DNA of 64,000 bases from an uncultured Lachnospiraceae bacterium (GCA_934292725.1 CAKQXY010000012.1:1-64000), one strand, 5' to 3'. Positions 7,756 to 17,431 are shown, numbered from the stretch's first letter. Notes: generated from the sequence alone by a model not told the origin. A program made the numbers and translations.

Positions 7756-8040
7756 TTTCTGGTTGACTTATGTTTATACATACAAGGATAAGCTGGAATT
7801 GGACAATAAGCAGATCGTGTTGGATGAAATGAATAAGGATTTCCGAGAAAATTAGTTGCATTTGCTTATGAAGTCATTTATGATATATTCAACAAATGTG
7901 GATTTACGTAGCGTATATTTGATATTGCACAGGAAAACACAGAGATACTTCTTGTTAATGGAGAATCAACTGAGGACAGGGAGAAAATGCAGAGAAAATC
8001 CTGATGGTCTACATGCAGTAGTGACGATGAGGAGAATATG
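7756..8040 (+). pseudogene. degenerate coding remnant before LacI gene
   Basis: The 378-base gap between the AI-2E gene and the LacI gene holds, after the terminator, a decayed reading frame. Conceptual translation gives a charged segment (YKDKLELDNKQIVLDEMNKD), then across a stop a segment AFAYEVIYDIFNKCGF, a further stop and DIAQENTEILLVNGESTEDR. The protein was not recognised. The pattern of short protein-like pieces separated by stops suggests an old pseudogene. The promoter of the LacI gene must also lie here, but no clear one is seen. Confidence 0.35.
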
Positions 8041-8059
8041 AAACAACGAGGTGAAGAAG

Positions 8060-9100
8060 ATGACAATCAAAGAGATTGCAAAGATATGTAATGTATCTAC
8101 AGCGACAGTGTCTAACGTTATCAATGGAAAAAATAAGTCAAGTAATGAGACAACAAAAAAGATTATGGATGTGATTCGGGAATCTGGTTATCAGCCGAGT
8201 TATCTGGCAAAGAATCTCAGAAGCAAAAGAACGAAAACGATAGGAATTATTGTAGAGGACCTGATGTTATTCAATATACCAGCTATCATTGAAGGAATCA
8301 TGGAATGCTGTGAAAAAAATGGATATAAGATCATTCTGGAAAATCTGCGTCTGTATGTGAGATGGCATGGAGAATGGTTTCATAATGATGAGCTGAGAGA
8401 GAATGAATTGAGGGACGCATTAAAGCAAGTGGAATCAGTTAATGTTGATGGGATTATTTACGTAGCAGGTCATGAGCGACGGATGGAAGTTTTTCAAAAA
8501 TATACAAATCTTCCTACAGTGGTAGCATATACACAGGCAAGTTCAAAAAATATACCATCAGTTATGCTGGATGATTACAATGGTGGTTATGCGATGACCG
8601 CGTATCTGCTTTCCAAGGGACATGAGCGTATCGGTGTGATTGCAGGTGAACAGGATAATGCACACGCGATCCACAGAATGAAAGGCATACAGAAAGCGTT
8701 CTTTGATCATGGAAAACTGTTTGATCCAGATCTGGTGGAATATGTCAGATGGGAACGTGAAGGAGGATACTCTGTGGCGAAAAAAATGGCAGATCAGAAA
8801 GTAAGTGCTATTTTTTGTATGTCAGATACGATTGCTGGAGGTGTATACGACTATATGAACGAAAATGGGGTTGTCATCGGAAAAGATATTTCAGTTGTGG
8901 GATATGATAACAGAATGATTTCCGAATATTTGGTGCCAAAACTGACAACTATGAGGCTGCCGTTAGAACAGATTGGCTATAAATCGGCAGATATACTTAT
9001 TGGTATACTGGAAAAAAATGAACTGCCAGAAAATATGGAAGTTAGGATGGAATGTCAACTGATAGAGCGAGACTCAGTAGTTGATTTAATAAAGTGTTAA
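8060..9100 (+). CDS. LacI family transcriptional regulator of the sugar locus
   Basis: 346 residues from ATG 8060. GAGGTG lies six bases upstream; the GTG at 8051 is part of that site. The N-terminal LacI helix-turn-helix (MTIKEIAKICNVSTATVSNVINGK) and hinge (SYLAKNLRSKRTKTIGIIV) are intact. A periplasmic-binding-protein-like sugar domain follows, with the usual VMLDDYNGGYAMTAYLLSKGHERIGVIAG and VVGYDNRMISEYLVPKLTTMRLP segments. It precedes a binding protein, two permeases and a GH43 enzyme, so it probably represses them until a xylo- or arabino-oligosaccharide is present. A palindrome over its stop codon (9096-9109) is a possible operator. Confidence 0.9.
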   Translation: MTIKEIAKICNVSTATVSNVINGKNKSSNETTKKIMDVIRESGYQPSYLAKNLRSKRTKTIGIIVEDLMLFNIPAIIEGIMECCEKNGYKIILENLRLYVRWHGEWFHNDELRENELRDALKQVESVNVDGIIYVAGHERRMEVFQKYTNLPTVVAYTQASSKNIPSVMLDDYNGGYAMTAYLLSKGHERIGVIAGEQDNAHAIHRMKGIQKAFFDHGKLFDPDLVEYVRWEREGGYSVAKKMADQKVSAIFCMSDTIAGGVYDYMNENGVVIGKDISVVGYDNRMISEYLVPKLTTMRLPLEQIGYKSADILIGILEKNELPENMEVRMECQLIERDSVVDLIKC

Positions 9101-9109
9101 ACGATTAAC
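9096..9109 (+). promoter_or_regulatory. candidate LacI-family operator
   Basis: GTTAAACGATTAAC is palindromic at 12 of 14 positions with the central CG of LacI-family sites. It overlaps the stop codon of the regulator gene, about 110 bases before the promoter of the binding-protein gene. The site at 14657-14672 has a similar core. Confidence 0.45.
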
Positions 9110-9217
9110 TATAATACAAAGGATGCCACTAAGGAAAAAGAAAACGTGACAGGAACAGATGTGCAAAATGAATAAAAATCAAGAGCTGATATTGTAAAAT
9201 AAATAAAAAATATGCTG

Positions 9218-9246
9218 TTGACAATGTAAGTGCTGCGTGATATTAT
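9218..9246 (+). promoter_or_regulatory. sigma-A promoter of the sugar-uptake operon
   Basis: TTGACA, a 17-base spacer and TATTAT, 44 bases before the binding-protein start codon. Confidence 0.85.
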
Positions 9247-9289
9247 GGCATTAACAACAAGTAAATCAATTAACCAAGGAGGGTTATGT

Positions 9290-10858
9290 ATGAAGAAGTT
9301 AACAGCAGCGCTCATGTGTGGAGCAATGACAATGTCTTTATTCGCCACAGCACAGGCTGGAGAGACTGGAAGCGAGCAGAAAGATGCAGTTCAGGAAGCA
9401 ATTGATGCGAGAAAAGAAGAAGCAGAGAAGACTGGAGAGTATCAGAAGATTATTATTTCTTTCTTTGATTGGACGGGAGCTCCGGCAGGAATTGATCGTA
9501 TCAATGAAGCACTCAGCGAACATACCAGAGAGACATTGGGAGTGGATATTGAGCTTATGATCATTGATTCGGCAGCTTACAGTGAGGATATGAAGTTAAT
9601 GCTTTCCACTGGTGAGCAGGTAGATATCTTCTCAACATGTGGCCCGGGATACATGACATGCGTAAATAACGGATATACATTAGATTTTGAGGAAGATGAT
9701 CTTTTCCAGACATATGGAGAAGGAATTCAGGAAAAAGTCAGAGCAGAATATCTGGATGCATGTCGTGTAGGCGGTGTATTATATGGTGCTCCGCCAATTA
9801 AAGACTATGCAATTCAGACATCAGCAGTGTGCATTGGACAGGAGTATCTCGATGCAATCGGATATGATTATGATGCAGCAGAAAAAGATGATCTTGGATA
9901 TGCAAAAGTTGACTGGGATGAAATTAATAAAATTTTTGCACAGATCCATGAAGCATTCCCAGATAAGTATGTAATGGCTATTCAGGATAATGAGCTGACA
10001 CAGGGAAGTACCGTAGATAATATCGGTGGCGACTACTATGGAACACTTCTTGATCCGGTAAACAGCCTCAAGGTTGAAAACGTTTATGAGTCCGATATTT
10101 TTAAAGAATGGTGTGAGCGCGCATATGAGTGGAATCAGAATGGATATCTTTCCAAAGATGCTATGACAGATAAGACAGGTGCTTCTGCAAAAGTAAAATC
10201 TGGCGCTTACATGGCTATGATGGCTTGCTGCAAACCTGGTTATGAAACACAGATCACCGGTGAGTGTGGACGTTCAATGAAAGTATTCGATGTAGGTGAA
10301 AGTTTCATGTCATCTTCTTCCGTGTCTTCTTTCCCATGGTGCATCAACCAGAACACTGATGATCCGGTTGCAGCTATGCAGGTATTAGATGCTCTCTATA
10401 CAGATTCTGTTGTTGAAAACTTAATCTGTTGGGGACAGGAAGGCGTTGAATATACGGTAAATGATGAAGGTACCATCAACTACGCAGAAGGTGTTGACGC
10501 TAATAATTCTGAGTATTATCCAAACGTACTGTGGATGATGCCAAATCCATATGTAGCACATGTATGGGAAGGTGATTCTTTAGATATTGGACAGCAGATG
10601 TCTGATTTCAATGACAACTGCCCGAATAAATCTAAAGCACTTGGTTTTACCTGGGATAACAGCGACTATTCCGCAGAGTTCACAGCTCTTCAGAATGCAT
10701 ACGATCAGTATGGATTAATAGCTGTATATGGATTCGAAGAACCTGAAAAAGCAATTGCTGAATTAAACGAGGCATTAAAAGCAGCAGGCTTGGAAGAGTA
10801 TATGGCAGCAAAACAGGAAGCTCTTGATGAATGGGCAGCAGAGAATAATATTAAATAA
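9290..10858 (+). CDS. extracellular sugar-binding protein of ABC transporter (LplA-type)
   Basis: 522 residues from ATG 9290, behind CAAGGAGGG; a 20-codon upstream extension has no ribosome site. A signal peptide ends near AQA before GETGSEQ. The canonical lipobox cysteine is missing, unusual for a Gram-positive binding protein. The mature part has the family-1 solute-binding fold (DIELMIIDSAAYSEDMKLML, GEQVDIFSTCGPGYM) and a C-terminal region typical of DUF3502 proteins (FEEPEKAIAELNEALKAAG). Together with the two permeases downstream it forms a carbohydrate importer. No ATPase gene is present, so a shared MsmK-type ATPase must energise it. The linked GH43 enzyme suggests xylan- or arabinan-derived oligosaccharides. 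Confidence 0.9.
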   Translation: MKKLTAALMCGAMTMSLFATAQAGETGSEQKDAVQEAIDARKEEAEKTGEYQKIIISFFDWTGAPAGIDRINEALSEHTRETLGVDIELMIIDSAAYSEDMKLMLSTGEQVDIFSTCGPGYMTCVNNGYTLDFEEDDLFQTYGEGIQEKVRAEYLDACRVGGVLYGAPPIKDYAIQTSAVCIGQEYLDAIGYDYDAAEKDDLGYAKVDWDEINKIFAQIHEAFPDKYVMAIQDNELTQGSTVDNIGGDYYGTLLDPVNSLKVENVYESDIFKEWCERAYEWNQNGYLSKDAMTDKTGASAKVKSGAYMAMMACCKPGYETQITGECGRSMKVFDVGESFMSSSSVSSFPWCINQNTDDPVAAMQVLDALYTDSVVENLICWGQEGVEYTVNDEGTINYAEGVDANNSEYYPNVLWMMPNPYVAHVWEGDSLDIGQQMSDFNDNCPNKSKALGFTWDNSDYSAEFTALQNAYDQYGLIAVYGFEEPEKAIAELNEALKAAGLEEYMAAKQEALDEWAAENNIK

Positions 10859-10880
10859 TGAAATGAAACTATAAAATGAC

Positions 10881-10927
10881 AAAAAGGCGGAGAAGTAAAA
10901 AGAAATCTTTTTCCTCCGCTTTTTTTG
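10881..10927 (+). terminator. intercistronic terminator-like hairpin
   Basis: A 9-bp stem (aaggcggag with ctccgcttt) contains an inner aaaaaga/tcttttt stem and ends in a T-run. It sits between the binding-protein and permease genes. Partial termination here would give the usual excess of binding protein over permease. Confidence 0.75.
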
Positions 10928-11041
10928 TACAACAGGAAGCTTGTTGAAATGTTCTGGTGTGGAAAAAGTCTTCTGGCAGGATTCTTTCTGAAACAATGCT
11001 TTAAAAATGCTGCCAGAAGGTAGCAGCAGAATGGAGATTTT

Positions 11042-11953
11042 ATGAAAAAAAGGAAACATCTAAAAAGATATCTGTCCCTATATGTTATGGCATTACCTGG
11101 ATTGATTTATCTGTTTATTAATAACTTTATGCCATTACCAGGTCTTGTTCTGGCATTTAAAAAGTATAATGCAAAAAAAGGAATCTTTGGCTCACCATTT
11201 GTCGGATTTAAGAACTTTAAATACCTGTTTGTAACCAAAGATGCATTTATAATTACAAGAAACACCATCCTTTACAATTTAGCATTCATTGTTATTAATA
11301 CGATATTGGCGATTGCAGTAGCAATTCTGCTTGCGGAGATGACATCCAAGATGAAAAAGGTATATCAGTGTCTGATTTTGCTGCCATATATGATTTCTAT
11401 GGTCATTGTAAGTTATCTTGTATTTGGATTCCTTTCTACAGAGAATGGATTTATCAACAATACCGTTTTAAGGGTGCTTGGAATGGAGCCAATTTCCTGG
11501 TATATGAAAAAACAGTATTGGCCATTCATTCTTGTTTTTGTAAACGCATGGAAAGTAATTGGCTATAACTGTATCATTTATCTTGCAGCAATTCTTGGAA
11601 TTGATCGTAGTATTTATGAGTCAGCAGCAATTGATGGTGCGAGCAAATGGGCTCAGATTAAAAATATTACAATCCCACTGTTAAGACCGACTGTAATTAT
11701 GCTGACATTACTTGCAGTAGGAAGAATTTTCTATTCTGATTTTGGATTGTTTTATCAGGTGCCGCAGAATCAGGGAGCATTGTTTTCTGTAACAAACACC
11801 ATTGATACGTATGTGTATCGGGGATTGCTGGAATTAGGTGATATGTCAATGGCATCAGCAGCAGGCCTGTATCAGTCCGTCATTGGATTTATACTTATCT
11901 TAAGTGCAAACTGGGCAATCCGTAAGATTGATCCGGAAAGTGCAATGTTTTAA
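11042..11953 (+). CDS. carbohydrate ABC transporter permease (LplB-type)
   Basis: 303 residues, six membrane segments. The EAA loop that contacts the ATPase is visible as YESAAIDGASKWAQIKNITIPLL (about residues 194-216). The N-terminal KRYLSLYVMALPGLIYLFINNFMP segment is typical of the LplB/UgpA branch (binding-protein-dependent transport inner membrane component). GGAG precedes the ATG. It lies between the binding protein and the partner permease and forms the heterodimeric channel with the latter. Confidence 0.92.
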   Translation: MKKRKHLKRYLSLYVMALPGLIYLFINNFMPLPGLVLAFKKYNAKKGIFGSPFVGFKNFKYLFVTKDAFIITRNTILYNLAFIVINTILAIAVAILLAEMTSKMKKVYQCLILLPYMISMVIVSYLVFGFLSTENGFINNTVLRVLGMEPISWYMKKQYWPFILVFVNAWKVIGYNCIIYLAAILGIDRSIYESAAIDGASKWAQIKNITIPLLRPTVIMLTLLAVGRIFYSDFGLFYQVPQNQGALFSVTNTIDTYVYRGLLELGDMSMASAAGLYQSVIGFILILSANWAIRKIDPESAMF

Positions 11954-11969
11954 GGGGGGAGTGACAGAG

Positions 11970-12866
11970 ATGAGAGGAAAAGAAGAGAAAAGATTTCAAA
12001 TTCTGGCACATATTATACTGGCACTACTGTCTGCCTTAGCAGTTATACCATTTGTTCTTATGATTGTATCATCACTGACGGATAATAATACACTTGTTGC
12101 AAATGGATATTCTTTCTGGCCTGAAAAATGGAGTCTTTATGCCTATGAATACATATTCAATACAGGTAACTCAGTATTACATGCTTATGGAATTTCTATT
12201 GTATTAACCATAGTTGGAACTTTAATTGCACTGATTCTGACAACAATGCTTTCTTATGTGATTTCCAGAAAAGAACTTCCAGGGCGAGGAGTTATTACTT
12301 TTCTTGTTGTATTTACCATGCTGTTTAATGGTGGTCTTGTACCGACTTATATGGTCTATGCCAAGATTTTTAATGTAAAAAATACGTTCATGGCATTGCT
12401 AGTACCTGGTCTTTTGATGAACGGCTTTAATATTATGCTTATGAAATCATATTTTTGCACAAATATTCCAGATGAAATATTGGATGCAGCATATATTGAT
12501 GGTGCAACAGAATTTCAGGCATTTTATAAGGTTGCACTTCCACTTGCAAAACCAATTGTTGCAACAATTGCATTATTTGTAGGTATCGCGTACTGGAACG
12601 ACTGGATGAACGGTTACATCTATATTACAAAGAATACAGATTTGTATTCTGTACAGAATCTTCTGAACCGTATGATGCAGAACATACAGTATCTTTCACA
12701 GAATAGTTCTAATATTCAGCAGGCAGGCGTAGGACTCAATGCCATTCCAACTGCGTCCGTACGAATGGCCATGGCGACGGTAGGTGTATTGCCGATCCTC
12801 GTTGTTTATCCTTTTGTCCAGAAATATTTTGTAAAAGGTATTACGCTTGGAGGCGTAAAAGGTTAA
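11970..12866 (+). CDS. carbohydrate ABC transporter permease (YtcP-type)
   Basis: 298 residues from ATG 11970, with GGGGGGA nine bases upstream, directly after the first permease gene (16-base gap). Six membrane helices. The EAA loop is LDAAYIDGATEFQAFYKVALPLAKP (about residues 171-195). The C-terminal FVQKYFVKGITLGGVKG is the standard end of YtcP/LplC permeases. It pairs with the upstream permease to import oligosaccharides. Confidence 0.92.
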   Translation: MRGKEEKRFQILAHIILALLSALAVIPFVLMIVSSLTDNNTLVANGYSFWPEKWSLYAYEYIFNTGNSVLHAYGISIVLTIVGTLIALILTTMLSYVISRKELPGRGVITFLVVFTMLFNGGLVPTYMVYAKIFNVKNTFMALLVPGLLMNGFNIMLMKSYFCTNIPDEILDAAYIDGATEFQAFYKVALPLAKPIVATIALFVGIAYWNDWMNGYIYITKNTDLYSVQNLLNRMMQNIQYLSQNSSNIQQAGVGLNAIPTASVRMAMATVGVLPILVVYPFVQKYFVKGITLGGVKG

Positions 12867-12898
12867 ATAACTTTGGAATGACATAGGAGGATATATCA

Positions 12899-14443
12899 AT
12901 GACAACTGTAAGTAATCCAATTTTATCAGGATTTTATCCAGATCCATCTATTTGCAGAGTGGGTACTCAGTATTATCTTGTGAATTCTACTTTTGCATAT
13001 TTTCCAGGAGTATCTGTGATGGAGAGCAGTGATTTAAAACACTGGAAGCAGATTGGAAGTGTGCTAGAGAGAAAAGAACAGCTTCCGTTGGATGGATGTG
13101 GACATTCAGAAGGAATTTTTGCACCGACAATTCGGTATTATAATGGAACATTTTATATGATCACGACCAATATTTCTGGCGGAGGAAATTTTGTGGTCAC
13201 AGCAAAAGATCCTAAAGGACCATGGTCAGATCCTTACTGGCTAGGGGAAGCTGCGCAGGGAATTGATCCGAGCCTTTTCTTTGATGATGATGGAACCTGT
13301 TGGTATATCGGAACCCATCCAAATCCAGACGGAGTGCGTTACAATGGAGATTGGATGATCTGGATTCAACGTCTAGATCTTGAGACGATGCAGCTTATAG
13401 GGGAAAGTTATAATATATGGAAAGGTGCCATGCGTGATGTAATTTGGCCTGAGGGTCCACATCTGTTGAAGAAAGACGGTTGGTATTATGTGATTAACGC
13501 AGAGGGAGGAACAGGACCAAATCACAGCATTTGTGTTGCAAGAAGCAGAAATATTACAGGATCGTATGAAAACAATCTCAATAATCCGATTCTGACGCAT
13601 AGACATATGGGAAAAGAGTATCCGATTGCTTGTGTAGGACATGGAGATTTTGTGGAGAGTATTGAAGGTGACTGGTATGTAGTTATGCTTGGAACAAGAC
13701 CATATAAGGGAAAGACGGTAATCGGAAGAGAGACCTTTATTGCTAAAGTAGAGTGGGAAGATGGCTGGCCAGTGATTAACCCGGGAATCGGACATCTTGA
13801 GGATGTTGTTGAGCTGAATACAACGGAAGAACCAGATTTTGTCACACCGATTGTTACACATTTTCACACGAAAAAAATGCCTGTTAACTGGATGAGCCTC
13901 AGAGGACCAAGGGAAGATTTTGCGTCGCTGGCTGAAAGAGAGGGATACCTGCGTATACATCTTTGCCCAGAATCACTGAAAGAAAGGGCGGCATGTGCAT
14001 ATCTTGCACGCAGAATCAGTGATTTTGATTGGCAGGCAGAATGGATGCTTGACTATGAGCCGATAAAAGAAAATGAATGTGCCGGTGCTGCAGTTATGAT
14101 GGATAATGACAATCACATCCGTATGGAAATAAGAAAAGAAGGCAGTGGCCGCGCGATAATTTTAGTTAGATGCCAGAAGGGAATTGAGGAAGAGATTGCA
14201 AGACAGCCAATCGGAGCAGGAGAAGTATTGCTTCGCATAGTCGAAAGAGATCTGAAATGTTCTTTCTATGCACAGGCAGGTGGAGAGACTGTGACGGTTG
14301 CGGAAAATATAGATTATGCATTTATGAGTATTGAAGATGCAGATGGTTTTACTGGTGATACGATTGGAATGTATGCATCTTCAAATGGTATAGAAAGCAC
14401 TGCCTATGCAGATTATGAATGGTTTGCATATCAGGCGCTATAA
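12899..14443 (+). CDS. glycoside hydrolase family 43 (beta-xylosidase / arabinofuranosidase)
   Basis: 514 residues, cytoplasmic (no signal peptide), start behind AGGAGG. The N-terminal 300 residues form the five-bladed GH43 propeller. The three catalytic acids are visible: general base D15 in FYPDPS, the pKa-modulating D123 in GIDPSLFFDDDG and general acid E185 in WPEGPHLL. The remaining 200 residues are the beta-sandwich that completes the active site in the larger XynB-like GH43 enzymes. It is the last gene of the sugar operon, 33 bases after the permease. It probably trims imported arabinoxylan or xylan oligosaccharides. Xylosidase versus arabinofuranosidase cannot be decided from the sequence. 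Confidence 0.9.
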   Translation: MTTVSNPILSGFYPDPSICRVGTQYYLVNSTFAYFPGVSVMESSDLKHWKQIGSVLERKEQLPLDGCGHSEGIFAPTIRYYNGTFYMITTNISGGGNFVVTAKDPKGPWSDPYWLGEAAQGIDPSLFFDDDGTCWYIGTHPNPDGVRYNGDWMIWIQRLDLETMQLIGESYNIWKGAMRDVIWPEGPHLLKKDGWYYVINAEGGTGPNHSICVARSRNITGSYENNLNNPILTHRHMGKEYPIACVGHGDFVESIEGDWYVVMLGTRPYKGKTVIGRETFIAKVEWEDGWPVINPGIGHLEDVVELNTTEEPDFVTPIVTHFHTKKMPVNWMSLRGPREDFASLAEREGYLRIHLCPESLKERAACAYLARRISDFDWQAEWMLDYEPIKENECAGAAVMMDNDNHIRMEIRKEGSGRAIILVRCQKGIEEEIARQPIGAGEVLLRIVERDLKCSFYAQAGGETVTVAENIDYAFMSIEDADGFTGDTIGMYASSNGIESTAYADYEWFAYQAL

Positions 14444-14492
14444 GATTGGTACAAAAGGGAACTTGAAAAAAATTTTATCCTTTGAACAGACT

Positions 14493-14536
14493 AGGCACTG
14501 GATGATACTCGTATTGTATCATCCGGCGCTTTTTTG
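14493..14536 (+). terminator. Rho-independent terminator of the sugar operon
   Basis: A perfect 9-bp core stem (ggatgatac with gtatcatcc), extended by weaker pairs, and followed by a T-run. Confidence 0.9.
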
Positions 14537-14656
14537 TTTTTAATTTGCTAATAAGGATTTATGCAAACAACGAAACCATTGCAATAAAGTGTTTTCATAA
14601 CATTACATGTCAACTGCAGTAAAATATCACAAAAAATAGCCGCAGATTTTGTTACG

Positions 14657-14672
14657 GGTTACACGTTTAACC
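14657..14672 (+). promoter_or_regulatory. candidate LacI-family operator
   Basis: GGTTACACGTTTAACC is palindromic at 14 of 16 positions with a central CG. It lies about 65 bases before the second LacI gene, in the place expected for autoregulation. Confidence 0.55.
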
Positions 14673-14735
14673 TTTGAAAAAATAATATTTCTGTTGTACC
14701 ATGTAATTACAAGATTAGGAAAAGAGGGAATCAGC

Positions 14736-15746
14736 ATGGAACAGGATAGGGTTCGAATTGTGGATGTTGCAGATGCATTAGGTCTTAGCACAGCGACTGT
14801 TTCAAAAGTAATTCATGGTAAAACAGAAAAGATTTCTGATGAAACAATAAAACGTGTTCAGCAGGAGCTTGAAAGATCGGGATACATCCCGAATATGGCA
14901 GGTATTTTGCTTGCGAGAAATAATTCAAGAATTATTGGAGTAGTGGTCAATGACCATGAAAAGTATGAGGGCAGAGTTTTAGAAGATGGTTTTGTGATGT
15001 CATCATTAAATGCTCTTTCACGTGAGGTAAATGAAAAAGGATACTTCTTGATGATAAAAACGACAGCTGATATCAGTGAAATTCCAGTGTTTGCTTCCAT
15101 GTGGAATATGGATGGGCTGATTTTAATGGGATTTTGCGAAGCCGATTATGAGAAACTTCGAAATCAGATGAGGATATCATTTGTAGTGTATGATGGCTAC
15201 TTTGAGAAATGTTCTAAGGTAGTTAACCTGGTCATAAATCATTATGATGGCGGTTATCAGGCTGGAAAATATTTCAAGGAGCTTGGTCATAAAAAAGCAT
15301 TATGCATAGCAGATAATTTTATTTGCATGGATAAGGAACGCATCGAAGGTTTTCGTAAAGCATTTGAGCCGGGAGAGACATTAAGATGGCAGATTCCAAA
15401 GACACAAAGGGAAAGAAAGTGCTTTTATCAAGATAATTTTCAAGAATTGTTAAAGAGCAGTGTCACGGCTGTTTTTGCAGTGTCAGATTTTTATGCACTA
15501 GAGTTTATGCGTTTTTTACAGGGAAAAGGGATACAAATCCCAAAGGATATCCAGATTATAGGATTTGATGATAACACGGCAAGCAGGGAAAGCAATCCTT
15601 TACTTACGACGATTCATCAGGATGCATCTTTAAGGGCAAAAACTGCAATCCATTGTCTTGAAGCTATGCGAGATGGATTAAATTGTGAGACTGAAATTGT
15701 GCTTCCAGTTGAACTGGTAAAAAGAGAAAGTACGGGGGTGTTATAA
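14736..15746 (+). CDS. LacI family transcriptional regulator
   Basis: 336 residues from ATG 14736, behind AAAGAGGG. An upstream in-frame extension would overlap the operator-like site. LacI helix-turn-helix (RIVDVADALGLSTATVSKVIHGK) and hinge are complete. The ligand domain includes INHYDGGYQAGKYFKELGHKKAL and IIGFDDNTASRESNPLLTTIHQD. Its stop codon overlaps the start of the MATE gene (TAATG), so the two are co-translated and this regulator probably senses a compound connected with that pump or with sugar use. The palindrome at 14657-14672 suggests autoregulation. Confidence 0.88.
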   Translation: MEQDRVRIVDVADALGLSTATVSKVIHGKTEKISDETIKRVQQELERSGYIPNMAGILLARNNSRIIGVVVNDHEKYEGRVLEDGFVMSSLNALSREVNEKGYFLMIKTTADISEIPVFASMWNMDGLILMGFCEADYEKLRNQMRISFVVYDGYFEKCSKVVNLVINHYDGGYQAGKYFKELGHKKALCIADNFICMDKERIEGFRKAFEPGETLRWQIPKTQRERKCFYQDNFQELLKSSVTAVFAVSDFYALEFMRFLQGKGIQIPKDIQIIGFDDNTASRESNPLLTTIHQDASLRAKTAIHCLEAMRDGLNCETEIVLPVELVKRESTGVL

Positions 15747-17077
15747 TGTCAAAGTTCATGAAATCATTATGTAAAATAGCGATTCCCGTTACATTGCAAA
15801 GTATGCTGCAGGCATCATTTTCAATTGTTGACCAGATTATGATTGGGCAGCTAGGAGAGACTAACATATCGGCGGTTGGATTATGCGGCAATTTCTCTTT
15901 GATTTTTTCTGTAGTAATTGGTGCAGTCGGCACAGTTGCCGGGATATTAATCTCACAGTTTATTGGAGCTGAAGATACAAAAGAAGCATGGTGTAGCTTT
16001 GATGTGAGCATTGTTTGCGGAATTATAGTATCAGCAATGTTTTTACTTGCAGCAGGCGGTTTTTCAACACAGATCCTTGGACTTTATACTAAAGATACAG
16101 GTATTATAAATGCAGGTGCAATTTATTTTAAAATTGTAGCATTTTCCTATATTCCAATGGCCGTAAGTAATATTTTATCCTCATGGATGCGCTGTAAAGA
16201 GCATGCAGCAATACCATTTTGGGCAAGCTTTGGTGCAGTAGCTGTAAACACAGGACTTAATTATTTGCTGATATTTGGAAAATTTGGATTTCCATGTATG
16301 GGAATAAAAGGAGCAGCAATAGCCACACTTATTTCTCAGTTGTTTAATCTGGCATTTATTATTATTGGATTTATCTTAAGTATCAGAAAAGATAAAGATA
16401 AACCAGTATTGTCACTTCATTTTAAGAAGATTACAATAAAAGATTATCTGATAATGATTATGCCAATTTTGATAAGTGAATTTCTGTGGAGCCTCGGGCA
16501 GAATGTGGAGTCTGCAGTATATGGTCATCTTGGCACATCAAACCTTGCGGCCTATACACTTACCTGTCCAATTCAAGGACTGATTGTAGGTGCATTGAGT
16601 GGATTGTCAGCAGCTGCGGGCGTAATGGTCGGCAAGAGACTTGGCAAGAAAGAATATGATGAGGCTTATATAGAATCTAAGAAAATTATGTATGCAGGTT
16701 TAGCTGGTGCAATAGCTGTATCGTCATTACTCATTATTTTTGCAGGAGTCTATACAAGCTTTTATCGTGTGGATTATAGCGTAAAAGAGCTTGGAAAAAT
16801 ATTGCTTGTGATATTTGCTTTATATGCACCTGTTAAGGTTGAAAATATGATTCTTGGAGGAGGAATTATCAGAAGCGGCGGCAATACAAAAATAATCATG
16901 GTGATTGATATTGTTGGTACATGGTGCATTGGAATACCTCTTTGTATGCTTGCAGCATATGTTTTTAATTGGGGAATCGTAGGTGTATACACGCTGCTCA
17001 CCACGGAAGAAATATTCAGGCTTGTTGTATCACTGATTATATTTAAAAAGCGTAAATGGATGATTAGTTTATCATAG
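15746..17077 (+). CDS. MATE family efflux transporter
   Basis: 443 residues and about 12 membrane segments in two related halves, as in MatE proteins (AIPVTLQSMLQASFSIVDQIMIGQLG in the first half and MPILISEFLWSLGQNVESAVYGHLG in the second). It exports drugs or metabolites in exchange for Na+ or H+. It is translationally coupled to the LacI regulator. The substrate is unknown. A second, distantly similar MATE pump is encoded at 39859-41280 on the other strand. Confidence 0.92.
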   Translation: MSKFMKSLCKIAIPVTLQSMLQASFSIVDQIMIGQLGETNISAVGLCGNFSLIFSVVIGAVGTVAGILISQFIGAEDTKEAWCSFDVSIVCGIIVSAMFLLAAGGFSTQILGLYTKDTGIINAGAIYFKIVAFSYIPMAVSNILSSWMRCKEHAAIPFWASFGAVAVNTGLNYLLIFGKFGFPCMGIKGAAIATLISQLFNLAFIIIGFILSIRKDKDKPVLSLHFKKITIKDYLIMIMPILISEFLWSLGQNVESAVYGHLGTSNLAAYTLTCPIQGLIVGALSGLSAAAGVMVGKRLGKKEYDEAYIESKKIMYAGLAGAIAVSSLLIIFAGVYTSFYRVDYSVKELGKILLVIFALYAPVKVENMILGGGIIRSGGNTKIIMVIDIVGTWCIGIPLCMLAAYVFNWGIVGVYTLLTTEEIFRLVVSLIIFKKRKWMISLS

Positions 17078-17140
17078 TCACCAGAGTTTTACAGTAAAAA
17101 AAATCTGGGGCGAATGAGGAATCGAAGCCATCGGAGATGA

Positions 17141-17431
17141 TTGAGGGTGTTTCAACTGCTGTTTATGAATGAAGGTGAAACCGTTCCTTACGTCAAAAAT
17201 GTGTTACCGTTGCTGGATGAAAGTTATGACAGGATTCTGCATTCCATTATGTCTGATTTTTCGATAGAGGAAAAATCGGCGGAACGAATATATCGACACT
17301 TATGGATATATACACATGGCATTGCCTGCCTGTGTGCCACAAAGACTTGCAGGTTTGAACAGGATGATATTCAGGAGATGCTTACAGAACTGTTTTTAAG
17401 TCTTTTGAAAAATGCAAAAGAGCAGAGTTGA
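17141..17431 (+). pseudogene. TetR-family regulator, C-terminal fragment
   Basis: About 96 codons. The C-terminal ligand-domain style sequence (helical, YRHLWIYTHGIACLCATKTC, ending EMLTELFLSLLKNA) is that of a TetR regulator. The helix-turn-helix that should precede it is absent: the bases before (17078-17140) hold no matching code, and the only start is a TTG without a good site. The gene is therefore truncated. It is the first of three fragments between the MATE gene and the HicAB module. Confidence 0.6.

Noticed and set aside
13373..13960. 195-codon open frame on the - strand inside the GH43 gene
   Set aside because: The GH43 frame has all catalytic motifs; the antisense product shows no domain and no start site.
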